A program made the translations under genes and the position numbers. From Clostridiaceae bacterium (GTDB taxonomy: Bacteria; Bacillota; Clostridia; Clostridiales; Clostridiaceae), in assembly GCA_902363375.1 (NCBI GenBank), contig CABIZX010000003.1:64097-128096 (forward strand): 64,000 bases of DNA, read 5' to 3'. How positions within the stretch are numbered: the stretch's first letter is position 1; each line of letters starts with the position of its first letter. The notes under the pieces were generated by a model that made no database searches, had not been told where the DNA came from, and was given only the letters and a program-made list of their open reading frames with translations. This document shows positions 27,170 through 35,504 of the stretch, piece by piece.

Positions 27170-27805
27170 TCAACAAAAAATTATAATACTAATGCAGAAA
27201 TTTTAGCACGTGCTAGAAATTATGGATTGTTTAATGGCTTGGGAATTTCTTTTGGTGGATTTGATGCGTGGCAAAGTATTGCACTTCTTAGTACTACGCC
27301 ACCAACAACATTACAAGCAAAAGTTAGTTTTAGAAGTCATCTTGGCGGTTCAACTGTAGATATAAGTGTTCCTAATGCGTTAGCAACTACAATAAGAAGT
27401 CAATTATTAAATGCAGGAGTATCATTGGATGGTAAGTTATCAGTGGGTAATTTATCTGCAACATTCAATTCAGTTACTGCAACTGCTAATATTGATAAAA
27501 ATGTGAAAGTATCGGTTATAACTACACCTACTAGTATGACAATTGAGATAGAAGCTCTTGCTGATATTGGGGGAGGAGTTAAAGTTTATCAATCATTAAG
27601 GATATCTATGACTAATATGCGACCATATGAATATGCTCTTGCAAGGGTAACTATACCAGTTGTAACAAGCTATACTAGTGATAAGAAACTTGTATATCAA
27701 TGTGCTGGAGCTTTAGTATTACTTCTCGCACTATGCCTAGCAGCTCCATCTATTGTAGCATATGGAGGAGCAGCCTTGTCTGCTCGCGTGTTGACTAGTA
27801 TTTAA
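27146..27805 (+). pseudogene. N-truncated Ala/Ser/Thr/Val-rich ORF with C-terminal membrane segment (island unit 3)
   Basis: Open for 219 codons from a stop inside repeat A. The first usable start is TTG 27227 but has no ribosome site, so this is probably the 3' part of a longer gene. After NAEILARARNYGLFNGLGIS there is a beta-rich region of low charge with many Thr, Ser, Val and Ala. The end is strongly hydrophobic (CAGALVLLLALCLAAPSIVAYGG). Composition is unlike the Lys/Asn/Ile-rich neighbours and suggests a secreted or surface-acting protein of foreign origin. No family recognised. It converges on the YcxB-like gene. Confidence 0.5.
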
Positions 27806-27873
27806 ATAAGAAATAGTGAAAGTTTAAGAGTATCCTAAATTATTAATATTAAAAGAACTGTATAGATGAAAAA

Positions 27874-28479
27874 TTATTTACTCTCTATATGATTGATAGC
27901 TATTTTAGAGTTAATAAATTTTATAAATTCTTGCTCTGTTCCTATAATAAAAGAATTCTTTCGTACCATTGTAATGTTTCTTAAAGGTTTAGGCTTAGGG
28001 ATATGGATAATATACATGTTTTCAGAAGTATAAAAATTTGAATCTGATATGTCAGAGTAATTTATTCTTATTTTATGATAAGATCTTGTTTTTACACTAA
28101 AGAGCGTGATTTCATAAAATGTTTGATAAAAGTAAATATAAGTATCGGGTCCTTCTATATTTTTTCTTGTTATATTAGCTATTTTAAGTGTAAGCAAAAT
28201 CTCTGCACGTTGCGTATTCCATACAATAAGTGTACACAAAATAATGGTTAAGATAAATAGCTTATCTGAAAGAATGATGCCAATAGATTCAATTAAAAAT
28301 AAATCCTCATTATAAACTAAATCCCAAATATGAAATATAGCTATTAAAATCACAGCTGAAATCCACCCTATTTTTAAGTGATTAAAAGCTTTTTTCTTTA
28401 CACATGACATAGCTTCATAGAAATCCTTAGGAGTTATACCATTAGAATTACATTTAAATAAAATTTTTTCTTCATTCAT
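27874..28479 (-). CDS. YcxB-like membrane protein, 201 aa (island unit 3)
   Basis: Two adjacent helices at about 38–55 and 70–92 follow a soluble N-terminus. Then comes a ~110-residue cytoplasmic domain with ILLTLKIANITRKNIEG, YIYFYQTFYEITLF and SYHKIRINYSDI, ending with a segment of strands (YIIHIPKPKPL, NSFIIGTEQEFIKFI). This order, ‘two helices plus YcxB-like C-terminal domain’, matches the YcxB family often found next to toxins in Firmicutes. ATG at 28479 with AAAGGAGT upstream. A decayed paralogue fragment is at 24672–24755. Immunity function is inferred from context. Confidence 0.65.
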   Translation of the reverse strand: MNEEKILFKCNSNGITPKDFYEAMSCVKKKAFNHLKIGWISAVILIAIFHIWDLVYNEDLFLIESIGIILSDKLFILTIILCTLIVWNTQRAEILLTLKIANITRKNIEGPDTYIYFYQTFYEITLFSVKTRSYHKIRINYSDISDSNFYTSENMYIIHIPKPKPLRNITMVRKNSFIIGTEQEFIKFINSKIAINHIESK

Positions 28480-28525
28480 AGATTATCTTTACTCCTTTAC
28501 AATAATTATAATAAATATTCTATAG

Positions 28526-28647
28526 TAAACATGTTATCATAATTATTATAATATATATATATAATCTCATATAATTTTATACATTTAGGTATATAAATGG
28601 AAGCGGTCAAGATTAGAATAAAATTATCATTATAAAATATGGAAAAT
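28526..28647. repeat. Island repeat B, copy 2
   Basis: Counterpart of 26923–27040, upstream of the YcxB-like gene. Shared stretches include TATCATAATTATTAT and TATAAAATATGGAAAAT. Confidence 0.85.
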
Positions 28648-28823
28648 TAAATTTTGGTTTTGAAATAAAAGATTATTTTTGGATATCATTTTATGTTTTA
28701 TTATAAATATTTTAAACTATATCATGATAATAGATTTTATAGTATTTTTATAAAAAATTACTTCTATTGCTATGCAAGGCTACATAAATACACTAAGTTA
28801 ATAGGTATATTTTATCTTTCCAA

Positions 28824-28954
28824 TACAGGAATTAAAGGGGTAGGAGGATTACAGACTAGAGGAAAATATAGAACAGGATACCCTAAATCACAGTATGTAA
28901 AATAATAATTAAGGATGCTTAAAATAATGAAAATTATTTTAGCGTCCTATTTTT
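28824..28954. repeat. yabG 3'-end direct repeat, copy 2 (right boundary of island)
   Basis: 130 of 131 bases identical to 24527–24657. It encodes the last 27 codons of YabG, the stop and the terminator, without any yabG start. A chimeric ORF from 28693 reads through it but is not a gene. A 13-base direct repeat ACTAAGTTAATAG flanks this copy at 28792–28804 and 28964–28976. Confidence 0.95.
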
Positions 28955-29261
28955 CTGGTATAAACTAAGTTAATAGCCCTATAAATGCATTTACTGACAG
29001 TAATATTAAAGTATATCTTAAATATTTTACATGATATTAGTGATGTATTTTGTGCAAGTCTTTTCCCTTAAAAATATAGAAAATATATTATTATATGTGA
29101 ATATTCTAAATAATTACTACACATACTAATGTCAAGTTGATTTACGTTCATTTTAGACGAATATATGACATAATATTTAAAAATCATAATAATACATAAA
29201 AAATTAACGAATATTTAACATTGACAAAGACTAGTATAATGTTGTAAAATATTTAGTTTGC
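28955..29261. other. Gene-free stretch between island and veg
   Basis: About 300 AT-rich bases with no ORF above noise. A TTGACA is seen at 29221 but lacks a properly spaced −10. The functional veg promoter is at its right end. This is probably the original yabG–veg spacer. Confidence 0.4.
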
Positions 29262-29290
29262 TTGACTTAAAGGGGGAAGACTGTTATAAT
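29262..29290 (+). promoter_or_regulatory. Strong sigma-A promoter of veg
   Basis: TTGACT (29262–29267), exactly 17 bases, TATAAT (29285–29290). Near-consensus, as expected from veg, whose promoter is one of the strongest vegetative ones in B. subtilis. Confidence 0.85.
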
Positions 29291-29335
29291 AAAGTTGGAA
29301 GCCTTTATGGAAATATTAGAAAGAGGGTGTCTACT

Positions 29336-29572
29336 GTGAAAATGGGAAATGTATTGACTACGATAAAAAAAGATATCGAAAGTCATGTTGGCGAAAAAGT
29401 GACATTAAGGGCAAATGGAGGACGACGTAAAGTAGTAGTGAATGATGGTGTTTTAGAAAAAACATATGACAGTATATTTGTAATTAGACTTGATAGTAGT
29501 TCGCAACGTACTGTTAGCTACAGCTATAGTGATGTGCTAACAAAAACCGTTCAGCTAGTATTTGCAGGATAA
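29336..29572 (+). CDS. veg: Veg protein
   Basis: 78 aa, full length for the DUF1021/Veg family. The diagnostic block is VTLRANGGRRKVVVNDGVLEKTY (residues ~21–43), followed by FVIRLDSSS and the YSYSDVLTKTVQL ending. In B. subtilis Veg stimulates biofilm matrix genes; the protein is highly expressed. I use GTG 29336, eight bases after AGAGGG. The longer ORF from 29258 would include the promoter. The position after yabG and before the spore and isoprenoid genes is the standard one. Confidence 0.9.
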   Translation: MKMGNVLTTIKKDIESHVGEKVTLRANGGRRKVVVNDGVLEKTYDSIFVIRLDSSSQRTVSYSYSDVLTKTVQLVFAG

Positions 29573-29581
29573 TATAAACAG

Positions 29582-29690
29582 ATTTCTAAGCTTCTATGAA
29601 GCTTAGAAATGGTTATCCAGTAGATAGCAGATCTTTACTTCCTTTTTGAAGAAGATGGGAGTATTAGAGCTGGTAGTCATCGGATAAAGA
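29582..29690 (+). ncRNA. Structured region downstream of veg (candidate RNA element)
   Basis: A perfect 13-bp hairpin (ATTTCTAAGCTTC / GAAGCTTAGAAAT, loop TAT) without a T-run, a smaller CTTC/GAAG hairpin near 29639–29654, then about 35 bases leading to the strong terminator at 29691. The whole is unusually GC-balanced for this window and non-coding. It could be the processed 3' end of the veg transcript acting as a small RNA. No known RNA family was recognised. Confidence 0.35.
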
Positions 29691-29728
29691 GACTGCCGCA
29701 CTAAAAAATTAGTGCGGCAGTTTTTTTA
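29691..29728 (+). terminator. Strong rho-independent terminator
   Basis: ACTGCCGCACTAA / TTAGTGCGGCAGT perfect 13-bp GC-rich stem, loop AAAA, followed by seven T. Confidence 0.95.
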
Positions 29729-29840
29729 CGTAAAAAGCTATATAAAGAAAAATTATTTAAAGAAAAATTTAATATAAATAGTTATATTTCATAACATTCT
29801 CATATATACATTATTAGTAGGTATTTTAGGAGGGAAAGTT

Positions 29841-31403
29841 ATGGATTTGGATTTGATAAAGGACTATATAGAATATGAGCAATCAATAGCTGAAAATGAC
29901 ACAAAGATGTTCATAAAGGAAGAATACGTTATACCTGATACGCTACCAGATGTGGATAATATACTAATGTTAGATGTAAAACCTATAATAACTAATAAAG
30001 AAGTTGGAACTGATAAAGTAAATTTAGAGGGTCAGCTTCAGTATACTATCCTTTATATGGCTAAAGATGGAGGCGCTACTGAGGCTCATTCAGTAGTTTA
30101 TAATGGAAATATCTCTGAGTCTATTGATATGGTTGGCGCCCAATCAAACATGTATTGCGATATAGAGTTAAACATTGAACATATGGATTGTGTTATTATT
30201 AATGAAAGAAAAATCGCTATTCAAGGATTTATTATATGTAAATGTAATGGATATAATATAAATTCATTTGAAATAGTTAAAGATGTACATGAAGGAAAAG
30301 ATATTCAATTTTTGAAGAATCCTATGACTGTAGATAAGGTTATGGAGCCTATTGAGACAGAATTGGTAGGAAAAGCTGAAGTTAAAATTGACATGGATAA
30401 GAATGAGTGCTTAAAGGTTATAAAATATAATATTACTATCTGTAAGAAAGATGTAAGAATATATGATGGCGGACTTAAGATAGAAGCTATGGCTAATGTG
30501 ACTATATTATATAAAGGTAAAAATGGAAGGGACTTATTCTGTGTATCAGAAAATGTACCTTTATATAAAGAGGTCACCGTTGATGAATTAAAACCTAACA
30601 TGGAGTACTTTACTAATTTTGAAGTGCAATCCTTTGAATATGATGTTAGACAAGATGACATGGGAGAAACCAGAATAATAGATGTAGAATTTGTAGTTAA
30701 GGCTACTACTAATGTAATGTATAAAGAAGAAGTTGAAGTAATACAAGATGTGTATTGTCCTACAAAGTTATTAAATATGAATGTTAAAGAAAATAATATT
30801 AACGTAATACAAGGACATGGTTACAACGAGGCTTTAGTTAAGGGAGATATTGATATAAAAGACGAGGCTCTAAAACCAAGCAAGGTTATAATGACAACAG
30901 GAAATGTTTGTATTGCTGATAAAAATATTAAAAATGACAGGATAGAAGTTGAAGGAATATTAAAGGTTAATGTGTTATACTCCACTGAGGATGAAGAAAA
31001 GTATTTAGTTACTGTAGATGAAGAAATTCCTTTTAGCTGTAAGGTGGATATAGCTGGAACAAAACCAAATATGCAGACTAATGCAAATGTATCCTTAGAG
31101 ATGGTGGAAGGCAATTTAGAAGCCGGAAATATATCTATTAGGGCAGTTGTTAAGGTTCATTGTAAAGTATACTATAACGTAAAGAATAAATTTGTTGTTA
31201 ATATGAACATTGATGAAGGAGAAATTCCAGAGAAAAAGGCAAGTATTATAATATACGTAGTTCAGCCGGAAGATACTCTTTGGAGCATAGCTAAGAAATA
31301 TTTGACTACCGTTGATGAAATCATGAATATTAATGAATTAGATGATGGTGAGGAAGTTAAGGCATCTCAAAAGTTAATTATACCAGGTAGAGCTATAGTT
31401 TAA
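29841..31403 (+). CDS. sipL: SPOCS/LysM spore morphogenesis protein SipL
   Basis: 520 aa. The N-terminal and central parts contain repeated SPOCS (DUF3794) domains; the recurrent signature is a ‘G.l.v.vlY’ strand, e.g. LEGQLQYTILYMAKD near 53, MANVTILYKGKNG near 220 and VEGILKVNVLYS near 370. The C-terminal ~47 residues form a LysM domain (YVVQPEDTLWSIAKKYLTTVDEIMNIN … KLIIPG). SPOCS plus LysM is the architecture of SipL, the clostridial partner of SpoIVA that tethers the coat to the forespore. AGGAGGG precedes the ATG. Confidence 0.88.
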   Translation: MDLDLIKDYIEYEQSIAENDTKMFIKEEYVIPDTLPDVDNILMLDVKPIITNKEVGTDKVNLEGQLQYTILYMAKDGGATEAHSVVYNGNISESIDMVGAQSNMYCDIELNIEHMDCVIINERKIAIQGFIICKCNGYNINSFEIVKDVHEGKDIQFLKNPMTVDKVMEPIETELVGKAEVKIDMDKNECLKVIKYNITICKKDVRIYDGGLKIEAMANVTILYKGKNGRDLFCVSENVPLYKEVTVDELKPNMEYFTNFEVQSFEYDVRQDDMGETRIIDVEFVVKATTNVMYKEEVEVIQDVYCPTKLLNMNVKENNINVIQGHGYNEALVKGDIDIKDEALKPSKVIMTTGNVCIADKNIKNDRIEVEGILKVNVLYSTEDEEKYLVTVDEEIPFSCKVDIAGTKPNMQTNANVSLEMVEGNLEAGNISIRAVVKVHCKVYYNVKNKFVVNMNIDEGEIPEKKASIIIYVVQPEDTLWSIAKKYLTTVDEIMNINELDDGEEVKASQKLIIPGRAIV

Positions 31404-31452
31404 GCTGTGGATTAAGGAAATTAAAGATTAATATAATTAAATAATAAATTAT

Positions 31453-31498
31453 GCCATAGAAGATATTAATTTATACTATCTTCTATGGCTTTTTATTT
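31453..31498 (+). terminator. Terminator after sipL
   Basis: GCCATAGAAGATA / TATCTTCTATGGC stem with an 11-nt loop and a T-rich tail. Confidence 0.85.
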
Positions 31499-31600
31499 TA
31501 TATAAAAGATGTTAAATCATAGAATTTTCAAGTTCCACTAAATTTCTTGACGTGGGGCTAGAAAAGGATTATTCTCATTTGTAGTGAGGTGTATGAATGT

Positions 31601-32443
31601 ATGAAAATAAAAGCTTATGGAAAAGTAAATATAGCCCTTGATATTCTTGGTAAAAAGGAAGATGGATACCATATTTTAAAAATGATTATGCAGACTGTTA
31701 ATATATATGACGAGTTAACATTTACGAAAGGGAAAGAGGGCATACATATTACCAGCAATAAAGATTTTGTTCCTACTGATAATAGAAATCTTGTGTATAA
31801 AGCAATAGACTTGTTTTGTACTACCTATGGAATAAAGAGAGAGGTAGACGTTCATATAGAGAAAAATATTCCTGTAGAGGCAGGAATGGCAGGGGGAAGT
31901 ACTGATGCTGCCGCAGCACTAAAGGCAATGAGAGATTTATATAGACCAGATGTTAGTAATGAAGAGCTTAGAGAATTAGGGGTTAAGCTAGGAGCAGATG
32001 TACCTTACTGTATAGAGGGAGGAACTGCTCTTTGTGAAGGAATTGGAGAAATCATAACTCCGCTTAAGAGTTTTAAGGATAAACTTATGGTAGTAGTTAA
32101 GCCTGAATTTGGGGTATCTACAGTGGAAACTTACAAAGGGTTTAAACTTGATGAGGTAAAGAAACATCCTATGGTGGATAATATTATAGAAGCCATGGAA
32201 AATGATGATGTGGAATATGTTGCTAAAAATATGATGAACTTATTAGAGCTTGTAACAATAAAAAAGCATAAGGAAATTCAAGATATAAAAGAGTTTATGT
32301 GCAAAGAAGGTGCTTTAGGGGCAATGATGAGTGGAAGTGGACCTACAGTTTTCAGCTTTTTTAATGATATTAATAAAGCTAATCAATGTGCGGATAAATT
32401 AAAAAGTAGGTACAAAGAAGTTTTTGTTACTAAGACTGTATAG
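31601..32443 (+). CDS. ispE: 4-diphosphocytidyl-2-C-methyl-D-erythritol kinase
   Basis: 280-aa GHMP kinase of the non-mevalonate isoprenoid pathway. Visible are the N-terminal AYGKVNIALDILGKKEDGYH (substrate-binding Lys, Asn and His), the ATP-binding PVEAGMAGGSTDAAAAL near residue 91 and the C-terminal GAMMSGSGPTVFSFF. ATG 31601 is nine bases after GTGAGGTG; the alternative GTG at 31589 overlaps that site. Stands in the conserved yabG–veg–…–ispE order. Followed by a terminator. Confidence 0.93.
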   Translation: MKIKAYGKVNIALDILGKKEDGYHILKMIMQTVNIYDELTFTKGKEGIHITSNKDFVPTDNRNLVYKAIDLFCTTYGIKREVDVHIEKNIPVEAGMAGGSTDAAAALKAMRDLYRPDVSNEELRELGVKLGADVPYCIEGGTALCEGIGEIITPLKSFKDKLMVVVKPEFGVSTVETYKGFKLDEVKKHPMVDNIIEAMENDDVEYVAKNMMNLLELVTIKKHKEIQDIKEFMCKEGALGAMMSGSGPTVFSFFNDINKANQCADKLKSRYKEVFVTKTV

Positions 32444-32483
32444 AATAAAATTGATTTATTACAATAAAGAGAATGGGTAAAAG

Positions 32484-32515
32484 GAGCTTAATTCAATAGA
32501 ATTAGGCTCTTTTTT
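32484..32515 (+). terminator. Terminator after ispE
   Basis: GAGCTTAATTC / GAATTAGGCTC stem (one mismatch), loop AATA, six T. Confidence 0.8.
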
Positions 32516-32634
32516 CATAGGCTTAATTAAGTTTAAAGAGATAAATTTATGCATATAAACTTTATACAAAGGTAAAACTAGGTTAGCAGGTAAGTACATG
32601 CGAATGAAAATATTAATTTGAAGGATGATAAGTT

Positions 32635-32835
32635 ATGATAAGAACTTTAATTGAAAGAGTTGATATATACCTAGTGATACTGGTTTTAGTATCTGGATAT
32701 ATGATGGCAAGAGGGGATGTAAGATATTTTTCAAGAGAAGATAATCACAGGGCTAAAAAGCAAAGTTTAATTATTGGAATAGCAATGATGGTAATTGTTG
32801 TTGGAGTATATATTTTAAGAGGAATTTTAATCTAA
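32635..32835 (+). CDS. CLC_0170-type small membrane protein, 66 aa
   Basis: Two hydrophobic helices (about 9–25, VDIYLVILVLVSGYMMA, and 44–64, SLIIGIAMMVIVVGVYIL) separated by a basic loop (REDNHRAKKQ). It lies 56 bases before the germinant-receptor A subunit, the usual place of this small clostridial protein. Function unknown; a role as an accessory to the spore inner-membrane receptor is a context inference. ATG with GGATGAT upstream. Confidence 0.65.
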   Translation: MIRTLIERVDIYLVILVLVSGYMMARGDVRYFSREDNHRAKKQSLIIGIAMMVIVVGVYILRGILI

Positions 32836-32891
32836 AACCAAAGAGATCATAGAATGCTGATTATGTAACTCAAAGGAAAGGAGATAGCTAT

Positions 32892-34376
32892 ATGAAGGGG
32901 AATGTTCGTGAAAATATTTCTAATAGCACAAGAGAAAACATGGATTATCTTAAGGAGTTATTCAAAGATACGTCCGATATGGTTTTTAGAGAATTTAAGT
33001 TTGGAGATATTCTTTGTGGAGTCATCTATATAGATGGTATGGCAGATAAGGAATTATTAAATGACTTTTTACTTGAACCTATGATGAAGATGAGTGGGGA
33101 GGTAACAGACCCAAAAGAAATAAAGGATAGAATTATAGCTATATCTGACATGAAGGAAATTAATAAACTAAGTGATGGAATTAATGCAATACTATCAGGT
33201 GAAAGCTTAGTTTTAATAGATAATTTATCAGGAGCCTTAACGGTAGCTAATAGGTCTTGGCCTAATCGTGGTGTTGGAGAACCTTCGGGAGAAACTGTAA
33301 TACGTGGTTCAAGGGAAGGGTTCACGGAAACAATAAGGTTTAACACAGCACTTCTTAGAAGAAGGATTAGAGATGTGGGACTTAAAATTGAAGGAAGGCA
33401 ATGTGGTGTTAGATCTAAAACTGACATGGCTATAGTATATATCGATGATATAGTAAACACCGATGTATTAGAAGAATTAAAGAGAAGGTTAGATAGAATT
33501 GATATCGATGCAATTTTAGATAGTGGATATATTGAGCAATTTATAGAGGATAATGACAAAACACCATTTCCTCAAGTACAAAGTACAGAAAGACCAGATG
33601 TTGTGGCTGCTGCCTTATATGAAGGCAGAATAGGAATAATTGTAGATGGATCACCTTTTGTATTAATTGTTCCTGCAGTATTAGTGGACTTTTTTCAATC
33701 ACCGGATGATTACTATACAAGCTGGATAAGTGGAAGTATGGTAAGGTTTATTAGAATGGTGGGGATAATGGTATCCTTAATTTTGCCAGCATTATATGTG
33801 GCGGTAACCACCTTTCATACGGATTTAATTCCTACAAAACTGGCATATACAATAGCAGCATCGAGAGAAGGAGTTCCATTTGCAGCTTATGTAGAAGTAT
33901 TACTTATGGAGGCAAGTTTAGCCTTTTTAATAGAGGCAATTATAAAACTACCTAAGCCAGTAGGTTCAACCATTGGTATAGTCGGGGGGCTTATAATAGG
34001 TCAATCTGCTGTAGAAGCAGGACTTGTAAGTCCTATAATGGTAATAGTTTTAGGGTTAACAGCTATTACAACATTCTTAATACCTAATTATACAGTAACT
34101 TCTGCTTTTACTTATTTTAGAGTATTTATTATTATTTTAGCCGCTGTATTTGGGTTATATGGAATAATGTTAGGAGTTATATTCTTAATAATTCATTTAA
34201 CTAGAATAAAAAGTTTTGGAATACCTTATCTCGCACCAGCAGTAGATTTAATTTGGAGTGATTTGAAGGATTTATATGTAAGGATGCCTCTTAAAGTATT
34301 TAAGGATAGACCTCATTTCTTGAAGCCACGTAATCAAGTGAGACAGAAAACTGAAAGACAAGAGGGAAATAAATAG
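32892..34376 (+). CDS. gerKA: Spore germination receptor A subunit (GerA family)
   Basis: 494 aa, GerAA/GerKA family. The soluble N-terminal domain (to ~285) includes GALTVANRSWPNRGVGEPSGETVIRGSREGFTET and LRRRIRD, the most conserved block. The C-terminal domain has four to five membrane helices (SMVRFIRMVGIMVSLILPALYVA and following). In spores this subunit assembles with B and C proteins in the inner membrane as a nutrient-gated ion channel. AAAGGAG before the ATG. First of three adjacent ger genes; the symbol is by analogy to clostridial gerK and ligand is unknown. Confidence 0.9.
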   Translation: MKGNVRENISNSTRENMDYLKELFKDTSDMVFREFKFGDILCGVIYIDGMADKELLNDFLLEPMMKMSGEVTDPKEIKDRIIAISDMKEINKLSDGINAILSGESLVLIDNLSGALTVANRSWPNRGVGEPSGETVIRGSREGFTETIRFNTALLRRRIRDVGLKIEGRQCGVRSKTDMAIVYIDDIVNTDVLEELKRRLDRIDIDAILDSGYIEQFIEDNDKTPFPQVQSTERPDVVAAALYEGRIGIIVDGSPFVLIVPAVLVDFFQSPDDYYTSWISGSMVRFIRMVGIMVSLILPALYVAVTTFHTDLIPTKLAYTIAASREGVPFAAYVEVLLMEASLAFLIEAIIKLPKPVGSTIGIVGGLIIGQSAVEAGLVSPIMVIVLGLTAITTFLIPNYTVTSAFTYFRVFIIILAAVFGLYGIMLGVIFLIIHLTRIKSFGIPYLAPAVDLIWSDLKDLYVRMPLKVFKDRPHFLKPRNQVRQKTERQEGNK

Positions 34377-34403
34377 TAGATACTATTGAAAGGAGGTTAA
34401 ACT

Positions 34404-35504
34404 ATGAAAAGTAATGGATTTATTGAAGAGTTTGCGCTTTTTGCAAGCTTATCTGTGTCCATGATAGGAGTAGGAATATTTTATGCACCTGCTATTGTAG
34501 CTAAATATGTAGGTGCAGATAGCTGGATATCAGCAATAATAGCAGGTATTGCAATCTGTATAATTCTTTTTTGTATATATGAGATAGTAAAGTTAAATAA
34601 ATATAAGGATATCACAGTTATATTGAAGGATACTTATGGAGGAGTATTGGGTACGGCTGTTTCAATAGTGTATTCGGCTGTAATAATAGTTGTATTATCT
34701 TTTTCGCTAAGAGTATTTTCAGAAGTTATAACTATGTATCTTTTAGTTAATACACCAACAGAGGTAGTTATAGCAACTTTCATATTTATAGGAATGTATT
34801 TAAGTCGTGGAGGGCTTGCAAATGTGGTTCATTTTAATGAGATAGCCTTTTGGGTTATGTTTTTACCTTTAGCTATAATTTTAGTATTAACTCTACCAGA
34901 GGCAGATTTTAAGAACCTTTTACCAATAGTAGCGTCTCCAATAAAAAATTATTTTGCATCTAGTTTTGAAATGTTATTCTTATTTAATGGTTTTTCCATG
35001 GCTTTTATATTATTGCCTTATGTTAGAGAAAAGAATAAAATCTCTCCAATACTAAGAAGAAGTAGTTTATTTGTAGGACTATTTTACGTAATAATATTTA
35101 TTTTAGTTTCAGCTACCTTATCATCAGCTCAAACTGCTGAAAGTATATTCCCAACTATAACTATGCTGCAATCTATAACATCTAGAAGTGGATTTCTAGA
35201 GAAGTGGGATAGTTTAGTTATGGCATTGTGGGTAATATTCTACTTTACTTCTTTCGCAAATATATATTATTTTGCTTCTTATATATTAAAGGAAGCTTTA
35301 AAGATAGAAGATATAAGAACCTCATCAATGCTATATGTTCCTATAGTATATTTAATAGCCATGATACCTAAAAGCATTATAGAGGTTAGAAATTTAAAGT
35401 TTGGATATTTAAGAATTGGATTTATTGCAACAATCATAGTAGTAATAGGCATAACTCTACTACTAAGTTATATAAAGAAAAGGAGGGTACAAAGTGAAGA
35501 ATAA
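34404..35504 (+). CDS. gerKB: Spore germination receptor B subunit (GerB/APC-type permease)
   Basis: 366 aa with about ten hydrophobic helices, in the endospore germination permease family (amino acid–polyamine transporter fold). The opening (FALFASLSVSMIGVGIFYAPAIVAKYVGADSW) is the unwound helix 1 region that forms the ligand site. AAAGGAGG before the ATG. It overlaps the following C-subunit gene by 11 bases, so translation is coupled. Confidence 0.9.
   Translation: MKSNGFIEEFALFASLSVSMIGVGIFYAPAIVAKYVGADSWISAIIAGIAICIILFCIYEIVKLNKYKDITVILKDTYGGVLGTAVSIVYSAVIIVVLSFSLRVFSEVITMYLLVNTPTEVVIATFIFIGMYLSRGGLANVVHFNEIAFWVMFLPLAIILVLTLPEADFKNLLPIVASPIKNYFASSFEMLFLFNGFSMAFILLPYVREKNKISPILRRSSLFVGLFYVIIFILVSATLSSAQTAESIFPTITMLQSITSRSGFLEKWDSLVMALWVIFYFTSFANIYYFASYILKEALKIEDIRTSSMLYVPIVYLIAMIPKSIIEVRNLKFGYLRIGFIATIIVVIGITLLLSYIKKRRVQSEE

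Noticed and set aside
28693..28905. 70-codon ORF ending with the YabG C-terminus
   Set aside because: Its first half is AT-rich noise and it has no ribosome site; the second half is only the duplicated yabG tail, so it is annotated as a repeat.
24609..29000. Insertion sequence or prophage
   Set aside because: No transposase, integrase or phage structural gene and no terminal inverted repeats were found; the boundaries are direct repeats of a host gene end.
29221..29240. TTGACA with TATAAT as veg promoter
   Set aside because: The two hexamers are only 8 bases apart; the pair at 29262–29290 has the correct 17-base spacing.
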